Source: Azospirillum melinis (GTDB taxonomy: Bacteria > Pseudomonadota > Alphaproteobacteria > Azospirillales > Azospirillaceae). From it: DNA of 53,057 nt. Of the stretch, positions 1 to 9,600 are shown in pieces. The notes under the pieces are model-generated. The model searched no databases, was not told where the DNA came from, and worked only from the letters and a program-made list of their open reading frames with translations. Position numbers and translations under genes: made by a program. Each line of letters starts with the position of its first letter. Positions within the stretch are counted from its first letter, which is position 1. The DNA lies in the NCBI RefSeq assembly GCF_013340935.1, contig NZ_WHOS01000049.1, positions 1-53,057 on the forward strand. The letters run 5' to 3'.

Positions 1-23
1 GAAGGGGAGGGGGTGGACCCGCC

Positions 24-1697
24 TCAGGAAGAGACGGGAAGAAGGTCGGGGGCAGGAATGCCGCCCGCGGGAACCGTGGCGATGAACTGGCGGATGCCGC
101 CGCGGTCGACCTGGAGCTGCACATCGGCCGCGTCGAAATAGGCGTCGTCGTGGGTCACCGCGATCACGGTGATGCCGCGCGCCTTCATCCAGGGAATGAT
201 CTCGCGGTAGAACTTGCGCCGGAAATAGGGCGACTGGTCGGCCGCCCACTCGTCCAGCACCAGCACCGGCTTGCGCTCCAGCAGCGCGGCGATCAGGGCG
301 AGCCGCTTCTTCTGGCCCTGCGATAGATCGACGGTGGTGAAGGCACGGCCATCGATGGCGACCTTGTCGGACATCTCCAGCAGGTCGAGAAGCTCTTCGG
401 CGAAGCCGTCGTCGAGCGTCGTGGCACCATAGAGCTGGCGGGTCACATGGCTGTCGGAGAAGACCACGGCGAAGCGGTCACGGTGGGTGGCAAGGCCGTC
501 CGGCCCGACCGTCACGCCATCCACCGACAGGCTGCCGCGCTGGATCGGATAGAGACCCAGCAGCATGTGGATCAGCGTGCTCTTGCCGGCACCGTTGTGG
601 CCGGTGATAAAGACGACGCTGCCGCGCTCGACCGTCATGTCCACCGGGCCGACGGTGAAGGAGCCCGTGCCGTCCCGCCCGGCATGGCGGAAGGTGGCGC
701 CTTCCAGGGCGATGGTGGAAAAGGGATCGTCCATGCCGCTGCCGCGGCCCGGAACCACCGCCTGCGGCGCCGCCTTCAGCTCCGCTTCCACCGCCAGATA
801 GGAGCGGGCGGCAGTCTCGGCGCTGATGTAGGAGGGATAGGAGGCGACGATGGTGATGACCGGATAGGCGATGAAGGCGGCGGCATGGCCGGCCAGGATG
901 ACCGTGGCGATGTCGGTGTCGGTGACCGCCGGCAGCAGGAAGATGATCCCGGCCAGTGCGGCGTAATAGGTCAGCTCGCTGATGGTGAAATAGTGGCTGT
1001 ACTCCGCGCCGAACCGGTGGCGTTCCTTGCGCAGGGATTCGGCGCAGGACGTCGCGTCGGCCAGCGCGTTGGCGGCGCGGCGGCGGTTCAGCTTGCATTC
1101 GCGCAGGGTCTGCAGGATGTGGTCCGACCGTTCCGACAGGGCGCCTTCGGCCTCGTGGATCGTCTCCGACATCAGTTCCAGCCGGATAACGGAGCGGCCG
1201 ATCAGGATGCCGCCGACCACAAGGAAGCCCAGCACGATCAGCACGGCCGCACCCGACAGGGTGGAGAGATACAGCAGGCACAGCAGGATGGCGGCGACCG
1301 ACTGGAAGCTGATGACCAGGGTTGGAACCGCCTGGGCCAGCATCTGCAACTCCGCTCCCGCCACCTGGGCGAGGCGGGAGGAACCGACCGCCATCGCGTC
1401 GGGCAGGTCGGCGGCCACGGCGCGGCGCAGCAGGTCGACGCGCAGGGTGGCGAGCGCGGCCTGCATGCGCTTGGACGCCGCGTTCATCATCCAACCCTGG
1501 GCGATCCGCCACAGGAAGGCCGACAGCAGGAAGACGATCAGCAGACGCTGGAGCCCCTCCGGATCGTCCAGCACCAGCAAGGCGTCGTTCAGCGAGGTCA
1601 GCAGGGCGAGGTTGAGCGCCGCCGCCAGCACCGCCAGCAGCAGCAGCGGCTGCATGTTGCGCAGCGCCTCGCGTCTCAGAATGCGCCAGAGATCCAT
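24..1697 (-). CDS. SyrD/PvdE-like ABC half-exporter (cyclic-peptide export family)
   Basis: This 557-residue protein has an N-terminal membrane domain (hydrophobic segments near residues 16-42, 51-70, 127-168 and 243-285) and a C-terminal ATPase. Walker A is GHNGAGKS (366-373), the signature is LSQGQ (458-462), and Walker B runs into DEWAADQ (482-488). The DEWxxDQ extension is typical of the SyrD/PvdE group, which exports cyclic peptides or siderophore precursors from the cytoplasm. It is the last complete gene of the minus-strand cluster in this window and lies 7 bases after the SPFH gene. A second half-exporter of the same type (3020-4801) sits on the other side of that gene, so the two may form a heterodimer; that is inference. 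No peptide synthetase is visible here, so the substrate is unknown. Confidence 0.9.
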   Translation of the reverse strand: MDLWRILRREALRNMQPLLLLAVLAAALNLALLTSLNDALLVLDDPEGLQRLLIVFLLSAFLWRIAQGWMMNAASKRMQAALATLRVDLLRRAVAADLPDAMAVGSSRLAQVAGAELQMLAQAVPTLVISFQSVAAILLCLLYLSTLSGAAVLIVLGFLVVGGILIGRSVIRLELMSETIHEAEGALSERSDHILQTLRECKLNRRRAANALADATSCAESLRKERHRFGAEYSHYFTISELTYYAALAGIIFLLPAVTDTDIATVILAGHAAAFIAYPVITIVASYPSYISAETAARSYLAVEAELKAAPQAVVPGRGSGMDDPFSTIALEGATFRHAGRDGTGSFTVGPVDMTVERGSVVFITGHNGAGKSTLIHMLLGLYPIQRGSLSVDGVTVGPDGLATHRDRFAVVFSDSHVTRQLYGATTLDDGFAEELLDLLEMSDKVAIDGRAFTTVDLSQGQKKRLALIAALLERKPVLVLDEWAADQSPYFRRKFYREIIPWMKARGITVIAVTHDDAYFDAADVQLQVDRGGIRQFIATVPAGGIPAPDLLPVSS

Positions 1698-1704
1698 CGC
1701 CGCC

Positions 1705-3018
1705 TCACTTCGACTGGATCATGTCGAGGAGCTTGGACGGCGACACCTTCGACAGGATCGGCGCCGAGGCCGCGGTCTTGGAGCCGTCCTTGGCCCCCTC
1801 CTTCGCCGATTCCGGCTTGGCCGCGGGAGCGGGGGCCGCCGGATGCGCAGCTGCGGGCGCGGACTCGCCGCCGGTGTTCAGGCTGGGCATCTGGGCGACC
1901 GGGGTCTGGCCCGGCGTTCCCTCTCCGCTCAGCGACGGCAGCTGCGAGACCGGCGGCACGGCGGTGCTGGTGGGCACCGAGGTCAGCTTGGCGTTCGGCG
2001 ATGCCGGCGGCGCGCCCGGCGTGGCGGCGGTGGCGCCCGGTGCCGGCAGGGGGTTCTGGTTGGAGGCGGCGTCGAGGATCAGCGGCAGCCCGCCGCTGGC
2101 GGCGTTGCCGATCACGACGATCTTGGCGTTGGGCGAATGGGCCAGCTCCAGCGTCGCCTCGATGCCGCGCCAGCGCAGATAGTTCTCGGTCAGGTTGGCC
2201 TGCACGGTTTCCTGGAAGGCACGGATGCCCTGGCCTTCCAACTGCTTGCGCTGGCTTTCGAACAGTTCGCGCTGGAGGCGGAACTGGTATTCCTGCGCCG
2301 CCTGATCCTGCTGAATCTTGCGTTCGATCGACGCCATGATCGCTTCGGGCAGGGAGACATTGCGGATCAGGATGTCCTGGATCAGCAGATAACCGGTCTT
2401 GGTCCGCCCGTCCGGCTTCGGCACATTCTCGGCGCCGATCAGCTGGGCGTACATCACGCGGTCGGCGACCTGCTCGTAGGTCTCCGTCTGCACCCGCAGG
2501 CGGCGGTGGGCGTAGAGTTCGTCCGCCTTGAAGCGCGACACGATCTCGCGCGAGACGGACCCGACCTCCGGCACCAGCAGGACTTCCAGATACCGCGGGC
2601 CGACATTCTTGTGCAGGGCGGCCAGCATCTCCGCATAGGGGCGGTAGCGGACCGTGATCTCGATGCTGACGTTCAGGCCGTCGTTGGCGATGGCCGAATA
2701 TGAGCGGGTGTCCTCCTGCAGGCGCAGGTCGTAGACCTCGATCTTGTCCCAGGGGAAGATGACATGCACGCCTTCGGCGAGCGCCGGACCCATCTGGGTG
2801 CCCTCGTGGAAACGCTTCCACAGCACGCCGCCATGGCCGGCGGGGATGAAGACGACGATGGACGGAGCGAAATAGAGGAAGATCAGGATGCCGACCAGCA
2901 GCGTGCACAGCAGGGAACGGCGGTGTTCGTCGTACCAGTGGGCCAGCAGCGCACGCAGGCGCGACTTCGGCTTCGGCAGCGCATCGGCATCGTCGATGGT
3001 GAAGGCTTGGTCAGCCAT
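1705..3018 (-). CDS. SPFH/prohibitin-family membrane protein
   Basis: The protein has 437 residues. A short cytoplasmic N-terminus is followed by one membrane segment (about 35-57) and then a Band 7/SPFH domain (about 52-250), with typical wording such as VVFIPAGHGGVLWKR and YSAIANDGLNVSIEITVRY. Next comes a charged, helical stretch, and from about 300 to the end a Pro/Ala/Ser-rich tail that is probably disordered. SPFH proteins form large ring-like membrane scaffolds that organise or protect membrane complexes. Its gene lies between two ABC half-exporters, 1 base after one and 7 bases before the other, which suggests that it scaffolds them. The proline-rich tail is not part of the family core. 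The family call is firm; the role is inference. Confidence 0.88.
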   Translation of the reverse strand: MADQAFTIDDADALPKPKSRLRALLAHWYDEHRRSLLCTLLVGILIFLYFAPSIVVFIPAGHGGVLWKRFHEGTQMGPALAEGVHVIFPWDKIEVYDLRLQEDTRSYSAIANDGLNVSIEITVRYRPYAEMLAALHKNVGPRYLEVLLVPEVGSVSREIVSRFKADELYAHRRLRVQTETYEQVADRVMYAQLIGAENVPKPDGRTKTGYLLIQDILIRNVSLPEAIMASIERKIQQDQAAQEYQFRLQRELFESQRKQLEGQGIRAFQETVQANLTENYLRWRGIEATLELAHSPNAKIVVIGNAASGGLPLILDAASNQNPLPAPGATAATPGAPPASPNAKLTSVPTSTAVPPVSQLPSLSGEGTPGQTPVAQMPSLNTGGESAPAAAHPAAPAPAAKPESAKEGAKDGSKTAASAPILSKVSPSKLLDMIQSK

Positions 3019-3019
3019 A

Positions 3020-4801
3020 TCACGCGGTCTCCTGCAAGCAAGCCATGGCGGGATCCGAAGCGGAACCCATGTCGGGTCGGGACGCGGCCGTCGCGGCCGG
3101 CATGTCCGTTGACCCGTCGATTGTTTCGGTGTTCGTCATTCGGTCATTCGTCATCCGGCCGTTGGTCATCCGGATGGTGACGTCGCAGACCGACGAGACG
3201 TCGCCGTCGTGCGACACGAAGATCACGGTGCGGCCGAGGGCCCGCAGCTTGCCGATGATCTCGTTGGTGAAGCGGGTGCGGAATTCGGCATCCTGGTCGG
3301 ACGTCCATTCGTCGAGGATGACGACCGGCCGGCCCTCCGCCACCGCGACCGCCAGGGCGACGCGTCGGCGCTGCCCCTTCGACAGGTCGCGGTTCAGCAG
3401 CCCGTTGCCGGTATCCGGAACCAGATGGTCGATCTTCAGATAGGCCAGCATCTCGCGGAACAGCTCGGCGTCGAAGCCGGGCCCCTGCGGCAGCCGGGTG
3501 AACAGGTGATGGTCCTGGAACACGGCGCAGAAGAGGTCGCGGTAGGCCTCCAGCCGGTCGGTCTCCACCGGCTGCCCGTCGAGCAGCACCTGCCCCTCGT
3601 CGGGACGGAACAGCAGCGGGATGACGCGCAGCAGGGTGGACTTGCCCGACCCGTTGGAGCCGACGATGCCGACCACGCTGCCCGCCGGGATGCTCAGGTC
3701 GATGGGGCCGATCACGAAGGGTTCCGGCCGCAGTCCGGCGCGGTAGGCGAAGCTGACGCCGCGCAGTTCGATGCTGGAGAAGCGGCGCGGAGCGCGGGCG
3801 GTGCGCGACGGCTCATATTCCAGAGCCGGCATGGTGCCGAGCAGGGCCGTCAGCTGTGCCGCCGCATCCTCCGCTGCCACATAGTCGGGAACGGCGTTGA
3901 GGAATTTCGACAGCGGGCGGGCCAGGAACAGGATGACCGAGGTGACCAGCGGAAGTTCGGACACCGACATCGCGCCCATGCGCGGGAAGATGAAGACGAA
4001 GACCGCCGAGAACCCGATGATGATCGTTGCGATCCAGGAGAACAGCTCGCCCAGATTACGGCCGTGGCGGCGCTTCAGCTCTTCCCAGCGGGCGACGTCG
4101 GCCTCCACGGCCTGGGTCAGCTCGTCGCGGCGCGCCTTGCCCAGCTTGACCTCGGCATTGCCGCCGACCAGCTCGGAAAAGCCCTGGAGCATCCGAAGCT
4201 CGGACTCCTTGGCATTGCCGAGCAGCGAGCGGGTCCGCTGCGCCTCGCGCACGTACCAGCCGCCGACCAGCAGCGCCGCCACCAGCAGCAGCGTGGCGCC
4301 GACGGTGGACAGCGTCCACAGGTAGAGGTAGGCGACCGCCGCCACCAGCATCATGTTGGCGGCGATGGACAGGTTGGGCAGCAATGCTGCGATGCGCTCC
4401 AGATGGTGGTTGCCGAGATCGAAGGACCGCTTGGCCTGCAAATCCAGGATGTCGGCGTGGCCGCCCAGCGTGACGTGGCGGAGGAAGCGCCGCCGCACCC
4501 CGGCCAGCGCGCTGAAGGCGGTCGTCAGCGTCAGGGAGACGAAGCGCTTGGCAAACGCGTAGGAGACCAGCAGCGACAGGCAGAAGATCAGGAAGGGGGT
4601 GTCCAGCACCTCGCCGCGCATCCAGCCGCTCAGTTCCGCGCTGAGGCTCATCAGGCTGATGAGGTTGGCGGTGGCGGCGACGCAGCCGGTGATGACCAGC
4701 CGGGTCAAGATGCTGCGGTCGGCAAGGCCGATCAGCGGCAGCAGCGAGGACGGCGGTCGGCTGGGAGGGGGGCGGTTGGAAGAGGAAGTGCGCTTGGCCA
4801 T
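3020..4801 (-). CDS. Second SyrD/PvdE-like ABC half-exporter
   Basis: This 593-residue membrane-plus-ATPase half transporter has hydrophobic segments near 35-52, 68-84, 143-181 and 252-298. Walker A is GSNGSGKS (381-388), the signature LSKGQRRR starts near 473, and Walker B leads into DEWTSDQ (497-503), the same DEWxxDQ hallmark as in the neighbour at 24-1697. It differs in a longer Pro/Ser-rich N-terminus and in a C-terminal tail containing three 5-residue repeats (RMTN plus one residue). The start follows the solute-binding protein gene by 7 bases, and the stop precedes the SPFH gene by 1 base, so these genes are almost certainly co-transcribed. Its substrate cannot be told from sequence. 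Confidence 0.9.
   Translation of the reverse strand: MAKRTSSSNRPPPSRPPSSLLPLIGLADRSILTRLVITGCVAATANLISLMSLSAELSGWMRGEVLDTPFLIFCLSLLVSYAFAKRFVSLTLTTAFSALAGVRRRFLRHVTLGGHADILDLQAKRSFDLGNHHLERIAALLPNLSIAANMMLVAAVAYLYLWTLSTVGATLLLVAALLVGGWYVREAQRTRSLLGNAKESELRMLQGFSELVGGNAEVKLGKARRDELTQAVEADVARWEELKRRHGRNLGELFSWIATIIIGFSAVFVFIFPRMGAMSVSELPLVTSVILFLARPLSKFLNAVPDYVAAEDAAAQLTALLGTMPALEYEPSRTARAPRRFSSIELRGVSFAYRAGLRPEPFVIGPIDLSIPAGSVVGIVGSNGSGKSTLLRVIPLLFRPDEGQVLLDGQPVETDRLEAYRDLFCAVFQDHHLFTRLPQGPGFDAELFREMLAYLKIDHLVPDTGNGLLNRDLSKGQRRRVALAVAVAEGRPVVILDEWTSDQDAEFRTRFTNEIIGKLRALGRTVIFVSHDGDVSSVCDVTIRMTNGRMTNDRMTNTETIDGSTDMPAATAASRPDMGSASDPAMACLQETA
3129..3173 (-). repeat. Three 15-bp tandem units inside an ABC gene tail
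   Basis: Three consecutive in-frame 15-base units encode RMTNG, RMTND and RMTNT in the C-terminal tail of the half-exporter at 3020-4801. The copies differ at a few third positions, so this is a slightly aged duplication. It lies after the ATPase core and could vary in copy number between strains. Confidence 0.75.
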
Positions 4802-4808
4802 CGTCCGG

Positions 4809-5579
4809 TCACTCCGCCAGCCAGCCGTCGAGGATGCGGGCGATGGTTCCGTTGTCGCGCAGCTTGACGAAGGCGGCTTGCAGCCGTTCCGCCTTCTCCT
4901 TGCGCGCCTTGGGAAGGGCGATGTAGCGGGGGATCAGCCCGACCGGCTTGGGCAGCACGCGCACGTCCTTCAGGCGGCCGTCCTGCTTGGCCATGTAGTT
5001 CAGCACATGCAGGTCGCCGACGATCACGTCCACCCGGCCGAGGATCAGGCGGCGGAAATTGACCACGTTGCTGCTTGACGCCACCTTCTCCAGATATGTC
5101 GCCGCGTCGAAGTCGGCGGCGTAGGAGAAGCCGTCGACGACGCCGATGCGGTAGGAGGTCAGATCCTCCAGCCGGTCGAAGGTGATGTTGGAGTCCTTGC
5201 GCACCATGAACACGGTCGTTCCGGTGCGGAACGGGCCGATCATGTTGTACTGCGCGAAACGGGTCGGCGACGCGATGAACTGGAAGCCGATGTCCGCGGT
5301 GTTCTCGTCCATCGACTGGACCACCTCCGTCCAGGACAGCGGGCGATGGACCGGGGTGACGTTGAGTTCCTTCAGCAGCGCGTTGACGATCTCGGTGTCG
5401 ATGCCGGTGCGGTTGCCGTTGAAGGAATAATTGTAGGGCGGGAAATGGTCCTCCGACGCTACGGTCCAATATTCGGCACGGGCCGGAGTGCACAGCACGA
5501 GCAGCGCCAGCAGGGCCAGCAGCAGGGCCAGCAGTCGCCGAGGCGCGGCAAGGGGGAACATGGTCATGGCTGCGGTCAC
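4809..5579 (-). CDS. Family-3 periplasmic solute-binding protein
   Basis: The 256-residue protein has a signal peptide (hydrophobic run about residues 12-28, then CTPARAE) followed by a full SBP_bac_3 fold. Visible family wording includes FPPYNYSFNGNRTGIDTEIV near the start of the mature part, then SYRIGVVDGFSY and YIALPKAR. Such proteins bind amino acids or related small polar ligands in the periplasm. The start shown is a GTG whose bases overlap the TGA of the small upstream gene (GTGA); ATGs at 5567 and 5561 are alternatives. No matching importer permease or ATPase is nearby; the neighbours are exporters and an SPFH protein. It may therefore act as a ligand sensor or cargo chaperone rather than in uptake, which is inference. 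Confidence 0.85.
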   Translation of the reverse strand: MTAAMTMFPLAAPRRLLALLLALLALLVLCTPARAEYWTVASEDHFPPYNYSFNGNRTGIDTEIVNALLKELNVTPVHRPLSWTEVVQSMDENTADIGFQFIASPTRFAQYNMIGPFRTGTTVFMVRKDSNITFDRLEDLTSYRIGVVDGFSYAADFDAATYLEKVASSSNVVNFRRLILGRVDVIVGDLHVLNYMAKQDGRLKDVRVLPKPVGLIPRYIALPKARKEKAERLQAAFVKLRDNGTIARILDGWLAE

Positions 5580-5746
5580 GCCTTGGCCGGCTTCTTGCGG
5601 CGGCCGGTGAGCAGGATCATGACGAGGAGGGCGCCGGGCGGCGTCAGAACCACCGCCAGGAAGGCGTAAAGCAGGAAGCCGCCGCGGCGGCCGATCCCCA
5701 GAAACCCGACCAGCAGGCAGAGACCGATATAGATCAGCTCGAACAC
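5576..5746 (-). CDS. Small two-segment membrane protein (GTG start)
   Basis: A 56-residue frame starts at GTG and ends in a TGA that overlaps the start of the solute-binding protein gene by four bases. A purine-rich ribosome binding site (GAAGGAAG) sits just upstream. The product begins MFELIYIGLCLLVGF, has a short basic turn (GRRGG), a second hydrophobic segment, and ends in RRKKPAKA, so a two-helix inner membrane protein with a cytoplasmic basic tail is likely. I do not recognise the family. The GTGA overlap, the ribosome binding site and the hydrophobic-basic layout support it as a real gene. Confidence 0.7.
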   Translation of the reverse strand: MFELIYIGLCLLVGFLGIGRRGGFLLYAFLAVVLTPPGALLVMILLTGRRKKPAKA

Positions 5747-5780
5747 GGCGATGCTTCCTTCTTTGCCCGGCGTTCAGGCG

Positions 5781-6284
5781 TCAGCCGGCCTTCTGGACCG
5801 GCTGCTCGTCCATCTGCGGTGCGGCGGCCGGAGCGTCGGTGGCGGCCTCACCCTTGGCGGCCTCGAACTCCTTGCGGAAATACTCGCGCATCGCATCGAT
5901 GTCGAAATCCAGCAGCGTGCCGCCGGTCTCGAAATGCTGGGCGAACACCTGGCCCAGAGCCCGGGTCGCCGCCAGCGACAGCGCCGGCATCACCGCCACG
6001 CCGAGCGCGGTGCCGATGAAGGGGACGGCCTTGACGGCGGAGCCCAGGACGCTGGAGCTGAGAGCTCCCGGCATGACGCCGCCCAGCAGGGCGCCGACAA
6101 TGGCGCGGGTCCGCTCCTGCGCGAACTCGACTTCGTAGAGCTTGGCGAGCTTGTGGACGAGGTTCAGCTGCGCCGCGCTGACGGCGGCGACGTCGGCGCC
6201 CGGAACGGGGATCAGCCCGAAGGCGCCGGAGGCGTAGCTGTGATACTTGATCAGGTCCTGGGCGCGCTTCTTACGGTCTACCAT
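5781..6284 (-). CDS. DUF697/YcjF-like membrane protein
   Basis: This 167-residue protein resembles the DUF697 (YcjF-type) family, seen in GLIPVPGADVAAVSAAQ, the following NLVHKLAKLYEVEF, and a glycine-rich hydrophobic stretch (IVGALLGGVMPGAL to SLAATRALG). The C-terminal 30 residues are Ala/Pro/Glu-rich. I chose the ATG at 6284 because GAAAGG lies about 10 bases upstream and homology begins just after it (MVDRKKRAQDLIKYH); the frame stays open to 6434, but that extension resembles nothing. It is the first gene after a 390-base gap, so it probably opens its own transcript with the small membrane protein and solute-binding protein genes. DUF697 proteins often accompany GTPases or envelope systems; the role here is unknown. 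Confidence 0.82.
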   Translation of the reverse strand: MVDRKKRAQDLIKYHSYASGAFGLIPVPGADVAAVSAAQLNLVHKLAKLYEVEFAQERTRAIVGALLGGVMPGALSSSVLGSAVKAVPFIGTALGVAVMPALSLAATRALGQVFAQHFETGGTLLDFDIDAMREYFRKEFEAAKGEAATDAPAAAPQMDEQPVQKAG

Positions 6285-6674
6285 GATCCGAAACCTTTCT
6301 CGGGTCGGGAAGAGTTGATCTGCGGTGGAAACTTCGATGTCAACCACACGTTTCCGTCCGGTCGCTGCCGCTTGGCTGAGCCTTCCGGTGGAAAATAGTG
6401 GGTGATCGTCAATTGCAGTCACGGCGATTGACAAACGAAAGGCGTTGGCTGCCTGCGGCAGCGAAAAAATTGGCTAATGATGATTAGAGCGGAAGCGGGG
6501 CAGGAAATATCTGCCTGTGGACCTATGCAATATAGTCTGTTGATACGGTTTTATTGATTAAAAACCTGTTAAGTCGCTGTTGGGGTTATTAGGAATTTCC
6601 CAGAGACATGGATCGGCTTGCTGCGATATGTGACCAAAGATGTCATTAGCTTTTCTTGCGATTGGCGACATTTT
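6285..6674 (-). promoter_or_regulatory. AT-rich 390-base gap, probable promoter region
   Basis: The gap between the TssM-like and DUF697 genes contains no convincing gene. Bases about 6440-6660 are much richer in A/T than the surroundings, which in this GC-rich genome usually marks a promoter. On the minus strand, a TATATT near 6530 could be part of a -10 box, but I cannot pair it with a confident -35. A 13-base string, TTATTAGGAATTT (6586-6598, plus strand), recurs on the minus strand in the gap at 19339-19351. Confidence 0.45.
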
Positions 6675-9600
6675 CTACCTTGAAGGGAAACGGGACGGCA
6701 GGTCCAAGGCCTTCCCCGGTAGGGCGGATCGCGACCCGGCGGCAATGGACGCCGTCATGAACAGGACCGTATCGCGCACCGGCTCGCCGCCGATGGTCTG
6801 GGTCGGCAGGACGATGCGCAGCAGGGCGCCGTTGCTGTTCGTGGAGGACGACCGCCCTTTCAACAGCCGCAGCAACGCCCAGGGGCCGCGCTCGACCAGC
6901 GTCAGCGTATCGCCGGCCGCCGCTTCCGCTTCGCTCGCCATGGCGTTCTTCGGGCGATAGGGCGAACCGGCGGCCCAGCGGAAGCTGAGGAGCAGCGGTT
7001 GCCCCGCTTTCCAGACCAGGGTGTCGGATCCGGCGGAGGCGCCGACTGCGCTGGTCCCTGATCGCACCGACCAATCGATGATGTGCTCCGCCCCCAGTTC
7101 CTGCGCCCGGTTGGTGCCGTAGCTGAAACGGACAGTGACCGGTGCCGAACGGGAGACCGCATCGAACAGGGGACGCACCGTCTCCATTTTCTCGAGGAAG
7201 GCCGCGACTTCAGGCGACGCCGTCTTCATGACGGCAGCCCGGCTCTCGTCGAGCTGCTCGTAGAAGCGGCGCACGTCCTTGGGATCGGCATCGGGCGCGC
7301 CGCGGGCAAGCTCCGGACGGACGAAGGGGAAGCGTCCGGCAAGCGATTGGGAGAACACTGCATCGAGCCTCGCCACCGCCGCCTCGGGCGCTGGCGTCGC
7401 AGGCGTCGCAGATTCCGGGGGGAGGGCCGGAAGGGTCGGCAACGGCGGCAACGGGGGCAGCCGGGCCGGTGGGGGAGCCTCGTAGGGCGCAGGCGGCGGG
7501 CTGGCGACCGCCACCTGCTTGGGCAGCGCGGGAAGGGGTTCGGGAGCCGGCACAGGAGGGGGTGGCGCGGGGCGCTGCTCGACGACCGGCGCCGCCGGAG
7601 CGGGCGCCGCGGGCTTGCTTTCGGAAGCGGTGGCTTTGGCCGGCGGCGGCTCGTCCTTGGGCTTGACCGCCACGGCAGCGACCAATTGTGCCGGCAGGGC
7701 GGCGACCGCAGGATTCAGGGACAGTGCGCCGCCTTCGCCGCTGGTCAGCAGGCGCCCGGCCGACGGGGTGTCGAGCGCCAGCACGGCGGCACGGGCCGAG
7801 GTGGCCGCTGTGGACAGCGCCTCGGTGATGCGGTCGGTGGTGTCGCGGCCGGGAAGGTCGGCCATCGCCGCCTTCTGGAGCGCCAGCTTGACGGCATCCG
7901 GCAAGCCGCGCGCGGGATCCTGCAAGGCGGCCGCAATCGGCCAGCCGGCGGCCTCGGTGACGGCATCGACCAGCCGGCCGAGGTCCGCGACATCCTCGTC
8001 GCTCGGCGATTGCGGCAGGTCGCGCAGCCGGTCGGCCAATGCCTGTGCCCGCAGGCGCAAGGGATTGCGGGTGTAGAGCTCCTCGGCCAGCGGAGCGGCG
8101 AGCTGCACCGATTCCGCCCGCAGGGCCACCGCGATGGTCCTGGCATCCAGGTTGGGAAGGTCGGCACCGGCGGCGATGCGCGTGACGAAGCCGTCGGTCG
8201 CCGCGATGGGCGGGCGCGGCACGGCGTCATAGACGCTTTCGGCCAGCGCCAGCAACTCGTCGAATCCGCTGTTGCGGCGGAAGCGGTCGTAGCGCTCCAG
8301 CGCACCGCGCCGGCCGCCGATGCGGTCCAGCTGGGCGGCCAGCCGGCGGAAGGCCGGCAGATCCTCGACGCGCCGGGGATTGGTGACCGGCGGCAAATCG
8401 GTCAGGGCGGAGCTGGGCAGCAGGGCGTCGCGGATCGGCCGCAGCACCGCCCGGCGCAGGGTGACCGAAGCGAGCCGCCGCTTGTCCTCGTCGACTCCGC
8501 TGAACAGCGAGGTCGGCAGCAGTGGCGTCGCCAGCCGGTCGCGCTCCATCACGGCGGTGGCGGCGATCACGCGGCCGACCATCGGTCCATCGACGGGGGC
8601 GTCGCGTGACAGCAGCGCCCGCCGCAGGTCGGCGACCGGTGCCGCCACTGCCGCACTTCCAGCCGAGACGCCCGCGAAGCCTTGCCACGCGGCGACCGAC
8701 AGGACCGTCACGGAGGCGGCCAGCGTGGCCTGCGCGATCCGGCGATGCCGGCGCCCTTGCAGGAAAGCGGCTTCCGACGGGCGTCCATAGCCGGGCTCGG
8801 CGAAGGCGCGGCCGGGCAGCAGGTCGCGGGCAAAGGCCGGGCGGCGCCCCCCCGTCGCGGTCGCACAGGCGCCGGTCAGGGCGATGCCGCGCAGCGGAAA
8901 GGGCTCGGCCGCCTCATCTCCCCCCAGCGCGCCATCCAGGAACAGCGCCAGCGGATGGCGCAGCGTCTCCAGCGATGCCGGCAGAAGCGGCAGGCGCACG
9001 CAGGCAGTCCCGGCGGCGGTCACGCCGGCAAGCGCATCAGCCTCCAGCAGCGCGAGGTCGGATTGGATGGCGTCGAAGGCTTCCGCCACACGGGCGGGTT
9101 CGAAGGGCGCCAACCAGTCATGCGGGCTGGTCCATCCCAGAACGCTGTCCAGCATGGCCGCGGGAATCGTCGCGCAGAGGTCGCTGAAGCCGTCGAGGGA
9201 CTCCGCGCGCACCACCGCCACATGCACCGGGCAGACCATGCCGAGATCGTCGCGGATCGAGCGCAGCCGTGCGCGCAGGGACTCCGCCCGCCTGGCCAGC
9301 GCCCGGCGCGGCGCTTCGCGCTCCGCCGCGGCGCGCAGCTCGTCGGCGCCGACCAACAACAGGATGCCGTCCAGCGGCCGGCGCATCGGCCGCTTGCGGA
9401 TCGCTGCGACCAGCGACGGCCAGGAGGCGTCCAGTTTCGTGCCATCGGCGGAATCGGCGCCGGCATGCAGGATCGCCGCTCCTTCGCAGAACCACCAGCA
9501 GCCGTTCTCGGTGTTGCCGTCCTCCGGCCAGCGCACATGGGTCGGGTCGGTGGCAAGCAGCGCCGGGCCGCCGACGCCGAAGGCGAGGAACCAGGGAATG

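Noticed and set aside
447..2339. Long open frames on the plus strand opposite the first genes
   Set aside because: They are rich in Arg, Gly, Ala and His with no family features, and lie antisense to well-supported genes; this is the usual high-GC shadow effect. The same applies to other long antisense frames across the window.
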